This document shows, piece by piece, positions 48,990 through 59,929 of a DNA stretch of 64,000 nucleotides; the stretch's first letter is position 1; the number at the start of each line of letters is the position of its first letter. A model generated the notes under the pieces. That model had not been told where the DNA came from and searched no databases. It worked only from the letters and a program-made list of their open reading frames with translations. Source of the stretch: Megamerina dolium. Taxonomy: Eukaryota; Arthropoda; Insecta; Diptera; Megamerinidae. The position numbers and the translations under genes are program-made. Location of the stretch: assembly GCA_963854835.1 (NCBI GenBank), contig OY978528.1, forward strand, positions 53,788,508 through 53,852,507, in the 5' to 3' direction.

Positions 48990-50937
48990 GTTATGTAATA
49001 ACGAACCAAGTTGAAACAATACAATTTTTTGTTTCACTTATTTCTTTTGGAAATTTCTTTATTAAATTGGAAACCCTAATTGCATCAAAGTCTCTTTTTT
49101 TCCAACAACGCCCAATGATTTACTCACAAAATAAAACAGCCGAATAATTTAAACACAACTCATTTAAATTGAGTATTTCAGCAATTCTCATAAATATCGC
49201 CTTACCAATAACATTCATTTAACCAGAGGCGGCATATTCAATGTCGTTGTTTGCATTTGATTGTGCAGAGTAAATTAATTTATGACAATAATTGCATGCA
49301 ATTAATGCAATTGTTGATAATATTGTTATTGCTGCTGAAAAAATATTGAAATAATAAAAAATTTATTATTATAGTTATTTAGTACTAGTACGAGTAGACT
49401 CATATATGAGAGGTATATTAAAAATGGTGTCCATTTTTTGACCATGTACTGTATTGAGTATTGCACAATTTGTTATTTAACTGTTATTTATTGAATCAAC
49501 AAATGCCGCTATTAAGATTGAGAAAAAAAGTTGCACTCGTAAAAGATATAAAAAAATAAAAAATATTTAACCAATTTTATTTTTAATTGGAACATTTCAT
49601 TAAGCAAATACCATACATGTAGCTACAAAAAACACAATGAACTATAAATATTTTTGCCCCTCAGGGAAAATAATTTAAATTAATATGAGTATATTGTACA
49701 AAATATTGAGAAAAAATTATTTTTTACTCTATCTACAGTAATGCATTTAGTGGTAGCAACAGTAGCCGTCGTGCCACATCAATGTCATAATCACGATCAA
49801 GTTTTTTGCATTTGCAACATTGCTGGTGATAAATTATTTTTTATTTTGATTTATTATTACTGATTTATTTTTATACTTTTATAAATACAATATATTGCAA
49901 TAATTAACGTACTCAATTCAACACATGTAGAATTTTTGTATATTGCCAATTGTGTAAACAGGTAAATTTTTTATATCAAAAAAGAGTAAGAAAAAAGCAG
50001 TAATAAAATGTCAAAATAAAATGTCGAAAAATATTAAACCACTTTAATAATAGCAAAAAATTGTGTTCACTTATATAATACTTCTTGGTCTTTCGATTCA
50101 CATATGTATTATTGTTTTGTTTAAATACAAACATTAAAATATTCTTCAATTTATTTCTCCTTTTATGAAATGCAATTAATCGATTTACTGTAATTGCCAT
50201 CATACAATATGGAAATTGCTCTGATTTTAAGCTGCTCATATTCAAAATGTTCCAGACTGTAATTGTGCCTACAGATGCCATAAATTTGTCGACTAAATAT
50301 ATTATTTTTAATCTGCATGGGAAAATACACGGACACACATACATCACAAACGTCAATTGCAACGTCGTGACAGACGCTGCATTGCAAATTTGCAGCGTTG
50401 CAGCTAAAAAGTGATAACTATCAATTGTCAAATTGTACAGGAGTATGATAATCCGTATCCAAATCCTTCTTATACTTTACACATTTGACTCTCTGGCTGA
50501 AACCCTTTTCAAATATATTTTTAAGGTATAAATAGGTATAGTATATGATTCATAACATATTCATATGGAAAATATAAAAATTAAGGTAAATTCAGGATAT
50601 TGTGCAATAGATCTTGAAGAATTGCAACAAAGTGGATATTTGAAATAAATTGCAATAAACTTCGTTATAGTATTATTCTGGAATATTAGTAGGAAGAATT
50701 AAGGGAGATCAGCTTTATATTTTATTTCTCTTAATTCGAGTCCCTGACAGCTATGTGGATATTTGTACCAGCTGTACAAGCTTAAATCCGCTGTTTGCTC
50801 GTAGATGGCGTTAGTGAGCATATTGAGCTATTATCGACTGTGCATCCTTTTTTTATGAGTTCAACACCTGTTTACATCAATTAGTAAACATCATCAGTGA
50901 TTTCATACAACAACATACAATTTTTCCTCGTATAATC
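48990..50937. other. AT-rich non-coding stretch
   Basis: No supported gene. The minus-strand frame at 49976-50431 (151 codons) is the longest, but its translation is rich in Asn, Phe, Ile and Cys without any domain, and the overlapping frame at 50163-50387 is as open. I regard both as chance. The region around 50740-50880 is slightly GC-richer and may be the 5' non-coding end of the mariner that follows. Confidence 0.45.
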
Positions 50938-51222
50938 ATGTCTAGTTTCGTGCCAGAAAAAGAGCATATGCGGGAAGCTCTACTTTTTTGATTCAATTTG
51001 AAGAAATCGAATGCTTGTGGAGGCCTATGGTGACAGTGCGCTGGTTTCGTCGGTTCAAAGAAGACCCTTTTGACTTGAGTGACAACAAGCGTGAAAATAG
51101 ACCCAGAAAAGTTGAAGACCATGATTTGCAGGCTCTTTTGGATGTGGACGACACCCAATCGCAAAAAATGCTTGCCGAACAGTTAGGTGTTACTCAACAA
51201 GCCACAAAACAGCGGATTTAAG
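50938..51222 (+). pseudogene. Mariner transposase relic, N-terminal helix-turn-helix part
   Basis: ATG at 50938 opens MSSFVPEKEHMREALLF, stopped by a TGA and shifted afterwards. It resumes as VTVRWFRRFKEDPFDLSD, then DLQALLDVDDTQSQKMLAEQLGVTQQATKQRI, the second helix-turn-helix of mariner transposases. The catalytic domain is absent; family 2 repeat DNA begins right after 51222. The opening residues are typical of cecropia-like mariners and differ from the mellifera-type copies here. Confidence 0.85.
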
Positions 51223-51229
51223 CTTGTAC

Positions 51230-52050
51230 ACCTGGTATGGCAGCCTGTCTAAAAGGTAGAGGTGGAGGGTAAGTTTGTTTAAAAAATATTGTAGAGATAA
51301 AACTAAAGTGGTTGGCCATAAATTTAACTCCTCTACAGCCAATTCCTGGGCAGCTATCGGATTGTTAGTCGATTTATAGGTGTTTTTTTTTTGCAATCAA
51401 TTTGAATGGCAGCACCCTTATAAGATGGAGATAGGAGATAATTAAAAATATGTGGCACTTATAAGCCCCGAAAGGCTCTTTGGCATTACTGTTGTGTGTG
51501 TTAAATTTTGGACAGTATTAGAAGGGATCAACTTATTTTAGCCGGTTCGAACGGCAGAACTCTTTTTTCTTCACTTTTTCTGAGCTTTGTCACAGAGTTC
51601 TTTTAGAAGCTTTTCCATGGCAAATTGTTACTGTCGGAAGAATTGCCAATTGCTTGTCGACATTTGGGTATCGTTCGAAAGAAAAATCTTTTTGATATTA
51701 ATTTTGTTATGCTTCAGTCGGGTATTGAACCCACGACCAGAGCTCTTGTGATATTTACGTGTTTTTAGGATAATTTTGTACGGGCACCCCAAAAGCGGTG
51801 AAGAAGATGAAAATTATTGGGGAGTCAGTCATATAGTTAAACCCTCTAGGGCATTCTAGGAACGGTGGCAATTAAGTTGATGAACACGTCCAATTTGTAT
51901 TGCAGACTCCCTAAAGAGTGGAGATAGAGGGTAAGTATGTTATACATTTAACCCTTCTAGGGGCGACTAGAATGACTTTTATAAAAGCATCAATTATGAG
52001 GAAGCCCCAGAAGTAATGGAAATAGAAGGAAAAATTCAGGCTACAAAATA
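51230..52050 (-). repeat. Degenerate tandem repeat, family 2, at least three units
   Basis: Block A (TGGCAGCCTGTCTAAAAGGT then GGAGGGTAAG on the + strand) occurs at about 51238-51273, 51406-51440 and 51905-51935. Block B (TTTAACYCYTCTA) occurs near 51320, 51838 and 51948. Removing the SINE at 51444-51745, the units are spaced about 170-190 bp. Related units occur in the other orientation at 18300-18560 and 24310-24800. There is no coding content. Confidence 0.65.
51444..51745 (-). mobile_element. tRNA-derived SINE, copy E, 5'-truncated
   Basis: The reverse complement shows the B-box region (GGGTTCAATACCC at about 51720-51732) and the full body. The 3' hairpin is GAGCC-TTTC-GGGGCTT, then a short tail (+ strand AAAAATATGTGGCA). 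The A box and most of the tRNA head are missing. It sits inside the family 2 array, splitting two units. Confidence 0.88.
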
Positions 52051-52062
52051 TTAATCATGGTT

Positions 52063-52451
52063 AGAGCCAGTTTTTCAGTACGAGTATAAACTAGGTTTAA
52101 ACTCAATTTACGTAAATTAAGTTTAATTTTTAACTCATTTTAAGCCGCAAATATTTTGCAGAGTAACCCTGTTTGTACACACCTGTTGTTTCTTTACATT
52201 TTTGATTTCAGCGGTTTCTAAATTGTGGAAAAAGTGTATTTTGCACTAAAATATATTAAAATGTCTGTGAGAAATTGTGCAAGGAAGAAAGTACAAGAAC
52301 AGGCAGCTGAACAACTGATAGGTTAAACTTAGTTTAACCCAGATCGATTGGCCGATTAAACTTCGCTTAACTACGTTGATATATAATTGAAAAACTGCAA
52401 ATCGAGTTTAAACGACAAATAGAATTAAACTCGCAGTGTAAAACTGGCTCT
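52063..52451. mobile_element. MITE/foldback element with AGAGCCAG ends
   Basis: Starts AGAGCCAGTTTTTCAGTACG and ends in the imperfect inverted complement (CGCAGTGTAAAACTGGCTCT). The similarity runs inward over roughly 45 bp to GTTTAAACTC on both sides. Inside are further GTTTAA-rich dyads and a 22-codon frame (52261-52326) that is probably meaningless. No target duplication is clear. Confidence 0.65.
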
Positions 52452-52729
52452 GGGAGTAACTCCTGAGCAACTATTAAGTCATTTGTCAATTTTTCTCTCG
52501 TTTGCTTTAACATTGACCTCGATACGGCACTATTTAATTGCACCCTAACAAAGGAGGAGGTTGCTGCATATCAAAATCACGTTATTAATGAAAATGAAAA
52601 TTAATGAGCCTTTGTCTCCTGATTAATCTTTGAGACACAAAAATCCATATTACACCAATCTAAACAGAAGTTGTGTTAGTATATTATTGTAACATAACGA
52701 TTATCGTTAAAATTATCTTCAATAGAATA
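52452..52729. other. Short spacer without recognisable content
   Basis: Between the AGAGCCAG foldback and the DD41D element. It shows short family-2-like wording at its start (GGGAGTAACTCCTGAGCAAC) and otherwise nothing I can name. Confidence 0.4.
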
Positions 52730-54034
52730 AAGGGTTATCCATTTTGCGGTTTCAAAAGTAAATGTAAATAAAACACATATAAAATATTTTTTATCATGAT
52801 ATTTCTTTTTTATTATAAAGTTTGAACGTTGACATTATGTGTGAAATACTACATCATTTAAATGACCACCACGCGAATTGTTGCAAGCATCGATTCTTTT
52901 GAGGTAATTTTCGAACACTTTTTGACACATATTGGGCGGTATCTCAGCCATAACGTGACGAATGTTGGTTTTTAGGTGCTCAAGAGTTAAAGGTTTATCT
53001 GCATAAACACGGTCTTTCGCGTAGCCCCACAAAAAAAAGTCAAGCGGTGTCAAATCGCATGATCTTGGTGGCCACTTGATATCGCCACGACGAGAAATTA
53101 CGCGGCCAGAAAATTTCTCTTGCAATAAAGCCATATTCGCTCGAGTTGTGTGGCATGTGGCACCGTCTTGTTGAAACCACATATTCTCTAAGTCGTATTC
53201 TTCAATAGCAGGCAAAAAAAAGTCGGTTATCATATGACCATAACGCTCCGAATTGACGGTGACAGCCGTTCCATCGTCGTTTTCGAAGAAGTAAGGTCCA
53301 ATCACACCTCCGGACCAAAGAGCGCACCAAGCAGTGACTTTTTGTGGATGTTGTGGCCTCTCTTCAATTACTTGAGGATTCTCAGAACCCCAAATACGAC
53401 AATTTTCTTTGTTAACATACCCACCGAGTGAGAAATGTGCTTCGTCGCTGAAGAAAATTTTGTTCGAAAAATCGCCGTCCACCGCCTGTTGTTCAAGCAC
53501 CCATTCGACGTATCTACGACGTTGTGAATGGTCAGCTGGCTACAGTTGTTGTGTGAGCTGGATTTTATATCGATGTAGGTGTAGATCCAAATACAAAATA
53601 CGCCATAATGTGCCGTAAGACAGTCCTAATTCCTGAGAACGACGAGGAATCGACACATTCGGGTCTTCGGCAACACTTTCACTTACAGCAGCGATATTTT
53701 CGGTGGTACGAGCGAAACGATGATGCACAGGCCTTACAATATCTATAACCGATCCAGTCTCTTCATATTTCTTCACAATTTTGCCAATTGCTTGCGTAGT
53801 TGGACGATTATGTAAACCATAATATCCTCTTAAAGCACGATATGTGGCTGTGGCAGAATCACCATTTTTGTAGTAGATTTTTACAATTTTAATGCGTTGT
53901 GCGATAATTAAGCGATCCATTTTCGCAAATGTCAGACTTTGAACTGAAAAAGAAAGAAATTGTTTTAACAACTCAGTTTGACAGATGTCGAATTCTAGCC
54001 CTATACTTTTGAAACCGCGAAATGGATAACCCTT
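52730..54034 (-). mobile_element. Near-complete DD41D (rosa-type) mariner element
   Basis: About 1.3 kb bounded by 30-bp inverted repeats: AAGGGTTATCCATTTTGCGG... at 52730-52759 and its complement at 54005-54034, differing at one base. A TA lies just outside the left end and CA outside the right, consistent with a decayed TA target duplication. It carries one transposase frame on the minus strand. Both ends and almost the whole frame are present, so it is the youngest DNA transposon in the window. Confidence 0.92.
52835..53920 (-). pseudogene. DD41D mariner (rosa-type) transposase, one nonsense codon
   Basis: Frame of 361 codons from ATG at 53920 (MDRLIIAQRIKIVKIYYKNGDS) to the stop at 52835, interrupted only by a TAG at 53540-53542 (about codon 127), otherwise open. 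The N-terminal half holds two helix-turn-helix segments, the second ending SIPRRSQELGLSYGTLWRIL. The catalytic residues are Asp159 in FFSDEAHF, Asp252 in WFQQDGATCH and Asp294 in LTPLDFFLW. Exactly 41 residues lie between the last two, which defines the DD41D group. The single in-frame stop makes this copy inactive as it stands, unless it is a sequencing error or polymorphism. Confidence 0.92.
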
Positions 54035-56654
54035 CAATACTATTAAAGTGACCCTCTGTAGCAACGCCTAGCTACGTATCAACAAATGCATTCGTGCATT
54101 ACAAACCGCTAATTCTCAATATCTATAGCACCAGAATTTCGAACTACAAAATCATGTTAATTCACTGCAAAATGCTTCAATATACTTACATAAGAAAACA
54201 TGCTAATAGCAAGATCAATTCCACTTGGTTTCACTAGTAACTGCTTGAACGCTTTTGCTCAATCATCAATCTGTATGTATAATGTCTATTTGTCTGTTCG
54301 TCGTATTGCTTATAGAAAACTAAAACTTACTAAGAAATCAATCATCATTGAACATCGATTACTCCAGTTGCTGATAGCGTAACCATTTGTCTTCGCAATC
54401 AACAAATACACCATTATATACATACAAAATAATGACGTTGAAGCGACTAAATGTCTTGACGTGACGTATGACGGAGACAGACATTTTCCATGTTCAATCG
54501 TACATATCATATACGAGTATAATAGTACAACCAGGAAATGAATGATTCAAATATTGCTATGGTAACTATTCTTACATACATACTCGCACATATGAGCTGG
54601 AATATATGGTTGTATGAGAGTAAGCATACAATTGTTGTAGTAAATTAAGTTGCATTACGGTTGCATTGAAGATTTGAAGTTTGATGCATGAATTTCACAG
54701 AAGAATACACATTTAAATGAACAACAACAACAATGGCGACAATAATAGCGTGTGAGAAGTTAGTAAAAGGTAAACAACAACAACAACAATAAAACATGTC
54801 AGATGTTGTGGAAATTATTTGTTGTTTTCCATCCTAAGTTTACTTCAATGAAAAGTGCAAATAATTCTCTCTCTCTTACTACTTGACACATAAATTGGTT
54901 GTTCAAGACTCTAACATCAAAATAAGATTTATTCCAAAAATTACAATAACAACAATTAATGTTGACATTACACCGGAGTATGCTGGTAGAGATGAGTAAA
55001 CGAGGGTGATGATAATGGGAATAGAATGTTGATGCAGAGCAAAAGAGCCCGTTTTTATGTGAGCCAAAAAATATATAGAAAAAGTCTATATAACAAATTT
55101 GTGGATGGAATTCCTGATCCCTGTCGTTAAAGGTTAAAATAATAGTGGGTATTTGACATTTGACATTTGAAATAATAAAAAAAAACCACTTCCCAATTGA
55201 AAGAAAATACATCCTTTTACATTTTCAAGATATACGAAAAATGGGCTTGACAGTTGTAATTTTTCGTTCCAGGCGTTTAGTTGACGGAATTATCTTATTT
55301 GTAGATTTCTTATATTTTCTAAAAATTTTTGAGTATCTTGCAACCACTGTTCAATGTAATGATGAAATGATATAATTTTGATATATTTATAAATTAAATT
55401 TTAAATTTAATCTCAAATAATAGCATTTGGAAGACAATTTTTACCACATAATTATTAAGATAATAGTTTGACGATGATGATGATGATGATGATGATGATA
55501 AGCGTATTATGATTATGATTGTCACAGTATAAAAAATGTGATGATGCAGTAAAGAAAAATTGCCATATACCTTTACTAAGCAAATAATCGCCAACTATTA
55601 TTATTATTATTACTTTTATTCTTGTGCACTCGTTTATTGTGTGGAAATGTATATTTGAGCGAGCAACAGCAACAACCAATAGCAAACAAAAGACAAAGAA
55701 TGATTTATTACACTGTGTATACTATACATCTCGTCACATCACAGGCAATTGGTGTAATCAGAGCACATAAATCTCTATGTAAGCTAAGCTCCTAACATTA
55801 TTGCTCGCTTAAGATTGTGGGCATACAATAGGGAATATCGGATATGTACATATGCCTATGGATTACTTATTATTAAGTTAAGTAAAATAAAATCGCTTAA
55901 AGATTAGATAATTTCAGATAATTTCCTAGTCAATGTAATATCATCACATCAGGGTAAAATAGGAAAAATTACATATATATGTACATGCCGGCATATGTAC
56001 TATAAGTAAATACGTATGTATAGAATTATGGTATGTAATTGGCAAGGAAATGTTCATTCCGCAATAATTTTGCTGTCTATCTGCGTACAAATAGAAAATA
56101 CTGAATTATAGTTCTTTCACACACATACTCATACACACAATACACTCATTTATGCTATACAACTAGGTGGAAAGCAAGCAACAAACCACCCACATGCATA
56201 TAGTTCTCTATACATAGCTTCTATATATATATAGAAGAAGAGATATTGGGCCCTTTTCAGTCAAAGTATAAACCGTTTTTTTTTCTCGCAATTAAAATAG
56301 TTTTCACTAAACCAAATATTGTAATATTCAAACGTTCCAATCCGAATCTAAATCTCAAAAAACGATCATGATGGAATTGTATCAGTTTTCGCTGGAAATC
56401 GGACTCTTGTCTCTTGTCTTATACAAAGCGCCTAAATTAAGCATAAATTTTTGTATGAATCTGCAGTTGTGGTGAATCAGAGTCATCCGTTAAGAAATGG
56501 CCGATACTTTTTCCCCATTAAATCCTCAATAAAATAAGGTTTTCCACTTTGTGTGTTTTCAAAAATTTAATTTTTTTAACTGTCATTATGCATTATGCAT
56601 GGATCACAACATCATTCAATTGATCACCACGGGACTACCGGCAGGAATCCATTC
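54035..56654. other. AT-rich non-coding stretch
   Basis: No supported gene. It contains CAA runs (54722-54733, 54775-54790), the GAT run at 55474-55499, an ATT run near 55597-55612 and a short TA run (56223-56232). The minus-strand frame at 54799-55212 (137 codons) lacks any domain and has a biased Phe/Asn/Cys composition. Confidence 0.45.
55474..55499. repeat. GAT/ATC trinucleotide microsatellite
   Basis: About eight near-perfect GAT units. Confidence 0.9.
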
Positions 56655-56900
56655 ATTTCACGAAGAAAAAGACGAAGTACCTAGTATCAACAAAAAAAAA
56701 GATCCGTCGCCATGGACAGCACGTCACTGTTGATAACTACGCTTTTGAAGTAGTGAAGGACATTGTCTATCTTGGAACCAGTATTAACACCAGTAACGAC
56801 GTCAGCCTGGAAATATTGCGAGGGATCACTCTTGCAAACAGGTGCTACTTTGGGCTTAGTAAGCAATTGAGAAGTCGAACCCTCTCTCGGGAAACGAAAA
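56655..56900 (+). pseudogene. RTE-clade non-LTR retrotransposon, 3' fragment
   Basis: Begins AGTACCTAGTATCAACAAA and runs through TCACTGTTGATAACTA, matching, in the other orientation, the 3' part of the RTE relic at 42600-44285 around 42715-42640. It continues beyond that copy into DIVYLGTSINTSNDVSLEIL and GITLANRCYFGLSKQLRSRTLSRETK, a typical RTE C-terminal block. Frameshifted and truncated on both sides. Confidence 0.85.
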
Positions 56901-56979
56901 CCACACACACTACAAGTTTCAAATATTCAAGTGTTCAAATGTAAAAGTCTATTATTGGTATTAATACGATATTTAGCGT

Positions 56980-57626
56980 AGGCCCACGAAAAAGTCCGAC
57001 AGCGTCAAATTGTGTAAACTTGAAGGTCACTTTATATCCTAATCTTGAAATAACGCTATAAAGTCAAAAAATGTACATCAGACTGTTACTGTTACAGAAT
57101 GCATTGGCCTCTCCTAAGACACTTCCACGTTTTCAATTCGACAGAAATTATGATTTTATTTATTCGCATATCCATCGAGCGAAAAATTAGCCTCATTGCT
57201 GAGAAAACATTTCGTTGTGAATGTCCAGTACACATTCGGCGTATTCTATTCTGTTCATTCTGTGATTAGTAGATTTAAATTTTTTAAATCAGTTGGCATT
57301 TACAAGGATGGAGAGCTGTACGTCTAAATACAAAATTCATCATAATGATCCATACATCCAGTCCAATTGCTGACCACCCCGTAGAACCGAAACACTTTAG
57401 GCATTGCAATATGAATGATGGATCCGGTGTTTTCGCTTGCTGGGTTAGCTACTTGAAGTGATCAAAATCTCACTTTAACACATAAACGTTTTCGTGACGG
57501 AATCACCGCCTTAATAATAAGTTCTTACATGTTTCAACTACATAAATTTCATCTTTATTTACATTTCTGCTTGCCAGCTGTCAAATGTCAGGGTTGTATT
57601 TTCCAAACTATCAAATTGATAACCCT
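56980..57626 (-). pseudogene. Old relic of a DD41D (rosa-type) mariner
   Basis: Base-level resemblance to the element at 52730-54034 in the same orientation: GCCCACGAAAAAGTCCGACAGCGTCAAATTG parallels the GCCCCACAAAAAAAAGTCAAGCGGTGTCAAATCG stretch, followed by CGAGCGAAAAATTAGCCTCATTGCTGAG and further alignable blocks. It ends at 57626 with CAAATTGATAACCCTG, a decayed version of the terminal repeat. All frames are broken. It is much older than the near-intact copy. Confidence 0.75.
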
Positions 57627-59929
57627 GTAGACATAGAATTATGCATATACGAGTAAATGCACCCTCAGGAAATCGCAAATCATTGCATTTGCAACGTTAT
57701 GAAAAAGAAGCAACGGAAAGCAACAACAACAACAACAATAAAAATGCCAAGAATGCAAGTTTGCAACTAGTTCAATAAATAAATTCTACTGCTGCGGCTG
57801 CTGGTGAATAGAATAAACAAACAAATAGACAAAGAATTGCCACATTTGCACCGATGCCATCAGAACTATTGCAACCACCAGCACCACCAGCCGCACCAAC
57901 AATAGTAGATACAATGCAACACCTTTAATATAACCAACATTTGTATGTAGCTATAGCTTAATCAGCACCATTATCATCATCATCCGGCCAAGTGGGTTAA
58001 ATGAATTATTGCCATTCTGTGCAACGATGGCAGCAATTGTCACTACCAATGATTGCTGCTGCTATTGTTGGTGTTGCAATTGTTATAGTTGTTACCGCTG
58101 CTGTGATTGTAAATATGTGCTTTTTTTTGTGAGGCTTTCAAACAAAAGGTATACGTACGTACATAACATCTAAAACAAAACTAAAAAAAATGAAAAATAA
58201 AAAGACGAAAAACGCAAATAAAACTTTTTAGAAATTGTGGAATTGTAGCAACAGCAAAAGATTTATGCTTTGTGGTTTTTGTTTTATATAAAAAACTAAC
58301 GAAGTATACCAATTATTTATGTATGTGTATATTTGGATTATGCTTTCATACATCTACTGCATGAAAAGTAGGCTTCTTATCGTGATTTGATGTCGTCAGC
58401 GTCATACTCATCGTCGCTGTCGACGCCATTATCGTTGTAGTAGTAGTATACAAAAATGTGCTACCGTATACATGTACATACTTACCTACCATATAAAAAA
58501 AAAAAATTTTAACTAAGATTGTTCTTTTTTTTTTCTATGTTTTGAGGGTGAATTTAATTGGAGCGCAAAATTGCATTACATATAGTTTTTTGATTTTATT
58601 GCAATTGCAATTGTTGCTAAATGTATTTTCAATGTACTGCAACATAGAAACGTATATGCTTAAGCATTTTCCTGAATAGTTTTTCCTGCATTTTGCACTA
58701 TTTACTTTCTAAGTTTGTGCCATATTTTACAATCGAAAAGATTCGGATCGGTTCGTTTTATTTGAAATAAATTATTTTGCAAAAATGAAAATATATGAAA
58801 TCAAATGAAACCATATATTTAGAGTTGTGTCACTTTGCGTATCTCACCCCGTAGTTCTCACATAATTTTATTATTCTTATTTCATTTTTTTCATTGTCAT
58901 GCATTTTATAGCTGACATATTTGAATCCAGTGCTTTGACATTTATTAACATTTATCTACAACATGTGTCAACAGCATCTATATAAATACTTAAATTCGTG
59001 TCATTCTAATAGTCATACCTTCCCACATACACACACACACACACCTTTAATCCAATGAAATAAAAAGGGCATGTGTCATATAAATGATGATGTGTACATT
59101 TGGTGTTAAACATTCAACGACTTAAATTCCAAAAGTCAACGAAATAATATTAAAGCGGAAAATATTCATACATACGGCATACAACATAGAAATGTGTTGA
59201 AACCATTTAAAACTACACCTGTTGCATGTGTGGCAATAAGATATTAACAAGATGATTTTCTCCCTATATTTTCATTTTTTATAATACCTACATATTACTT
59301 TATATACATAGTATACATACATACAAATAATTTAATAATAACTTTACATATGTATGCATACATTCGTGCGCTCTTAAATGCAACATATGATACACCTAAA
59401 TAGATATTTTCATATAAAAAGAGTTTATTTTTTATGCTTTATATTGCATACGTACGAGTATAATAAAAAAATATAAAAACATAAACTATAAATAAAATGA
59501 CAAAAATGCATAAATTATTACAACAACAACACAATGGAAACAAATTTAAAACATATATTGCGCTTTGTCAAAATGCTATATATTGTATTTGAAAATTATT
59601 GCGTTTATTTCTTTTTGCCGCAGTGATCCTTCAGCCAAGAATTAGTGCAAATTTCATTTAGTGAGAGTTTTGTAACTACCTGAAGTGATCGCAGGCTGGT
59701 TGTGTAAGTTGAAGAAATTTTTAGAAATTGTCATTCAAAATTTTGCACGAAATACTTACTTGCTGTAAAAAATGCATCTGATCTGTCTACTGGCAAATCC
59801 ACATAGAGCGAACAAAGGGTTAAAACTGGAAAATTTTTGAAATTTTGAACTATCATAACTTACTTAGTATTTTATTTAGGCCAGCTGTACTTAGTAAACT
59901 ACTTAATATTTTTTATTAGTTAGTAATAA
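57627..59929. other. AT-rich non-coding stretch
   Basis: No supported gene. It contains CAA runs (57721-57738), CTG-rich and CCACCAG-rich bits (57790-57900), a CA run (59027-59044) and poly-T/A tracts. Nothing else supported. Confidence 0.45.

Noticed and set aside
49976..50431. 151-codon minus-strand open frame
   Set aside because: AT-driven composition, no domain, overlapping equally open frames, and no splice or start context of note.
54799..55212. 137-codon minus-strand open frame
   Set aside because: Phe/Asn/Cys-biased translation of AT-rich DNA with no recognisable motif.
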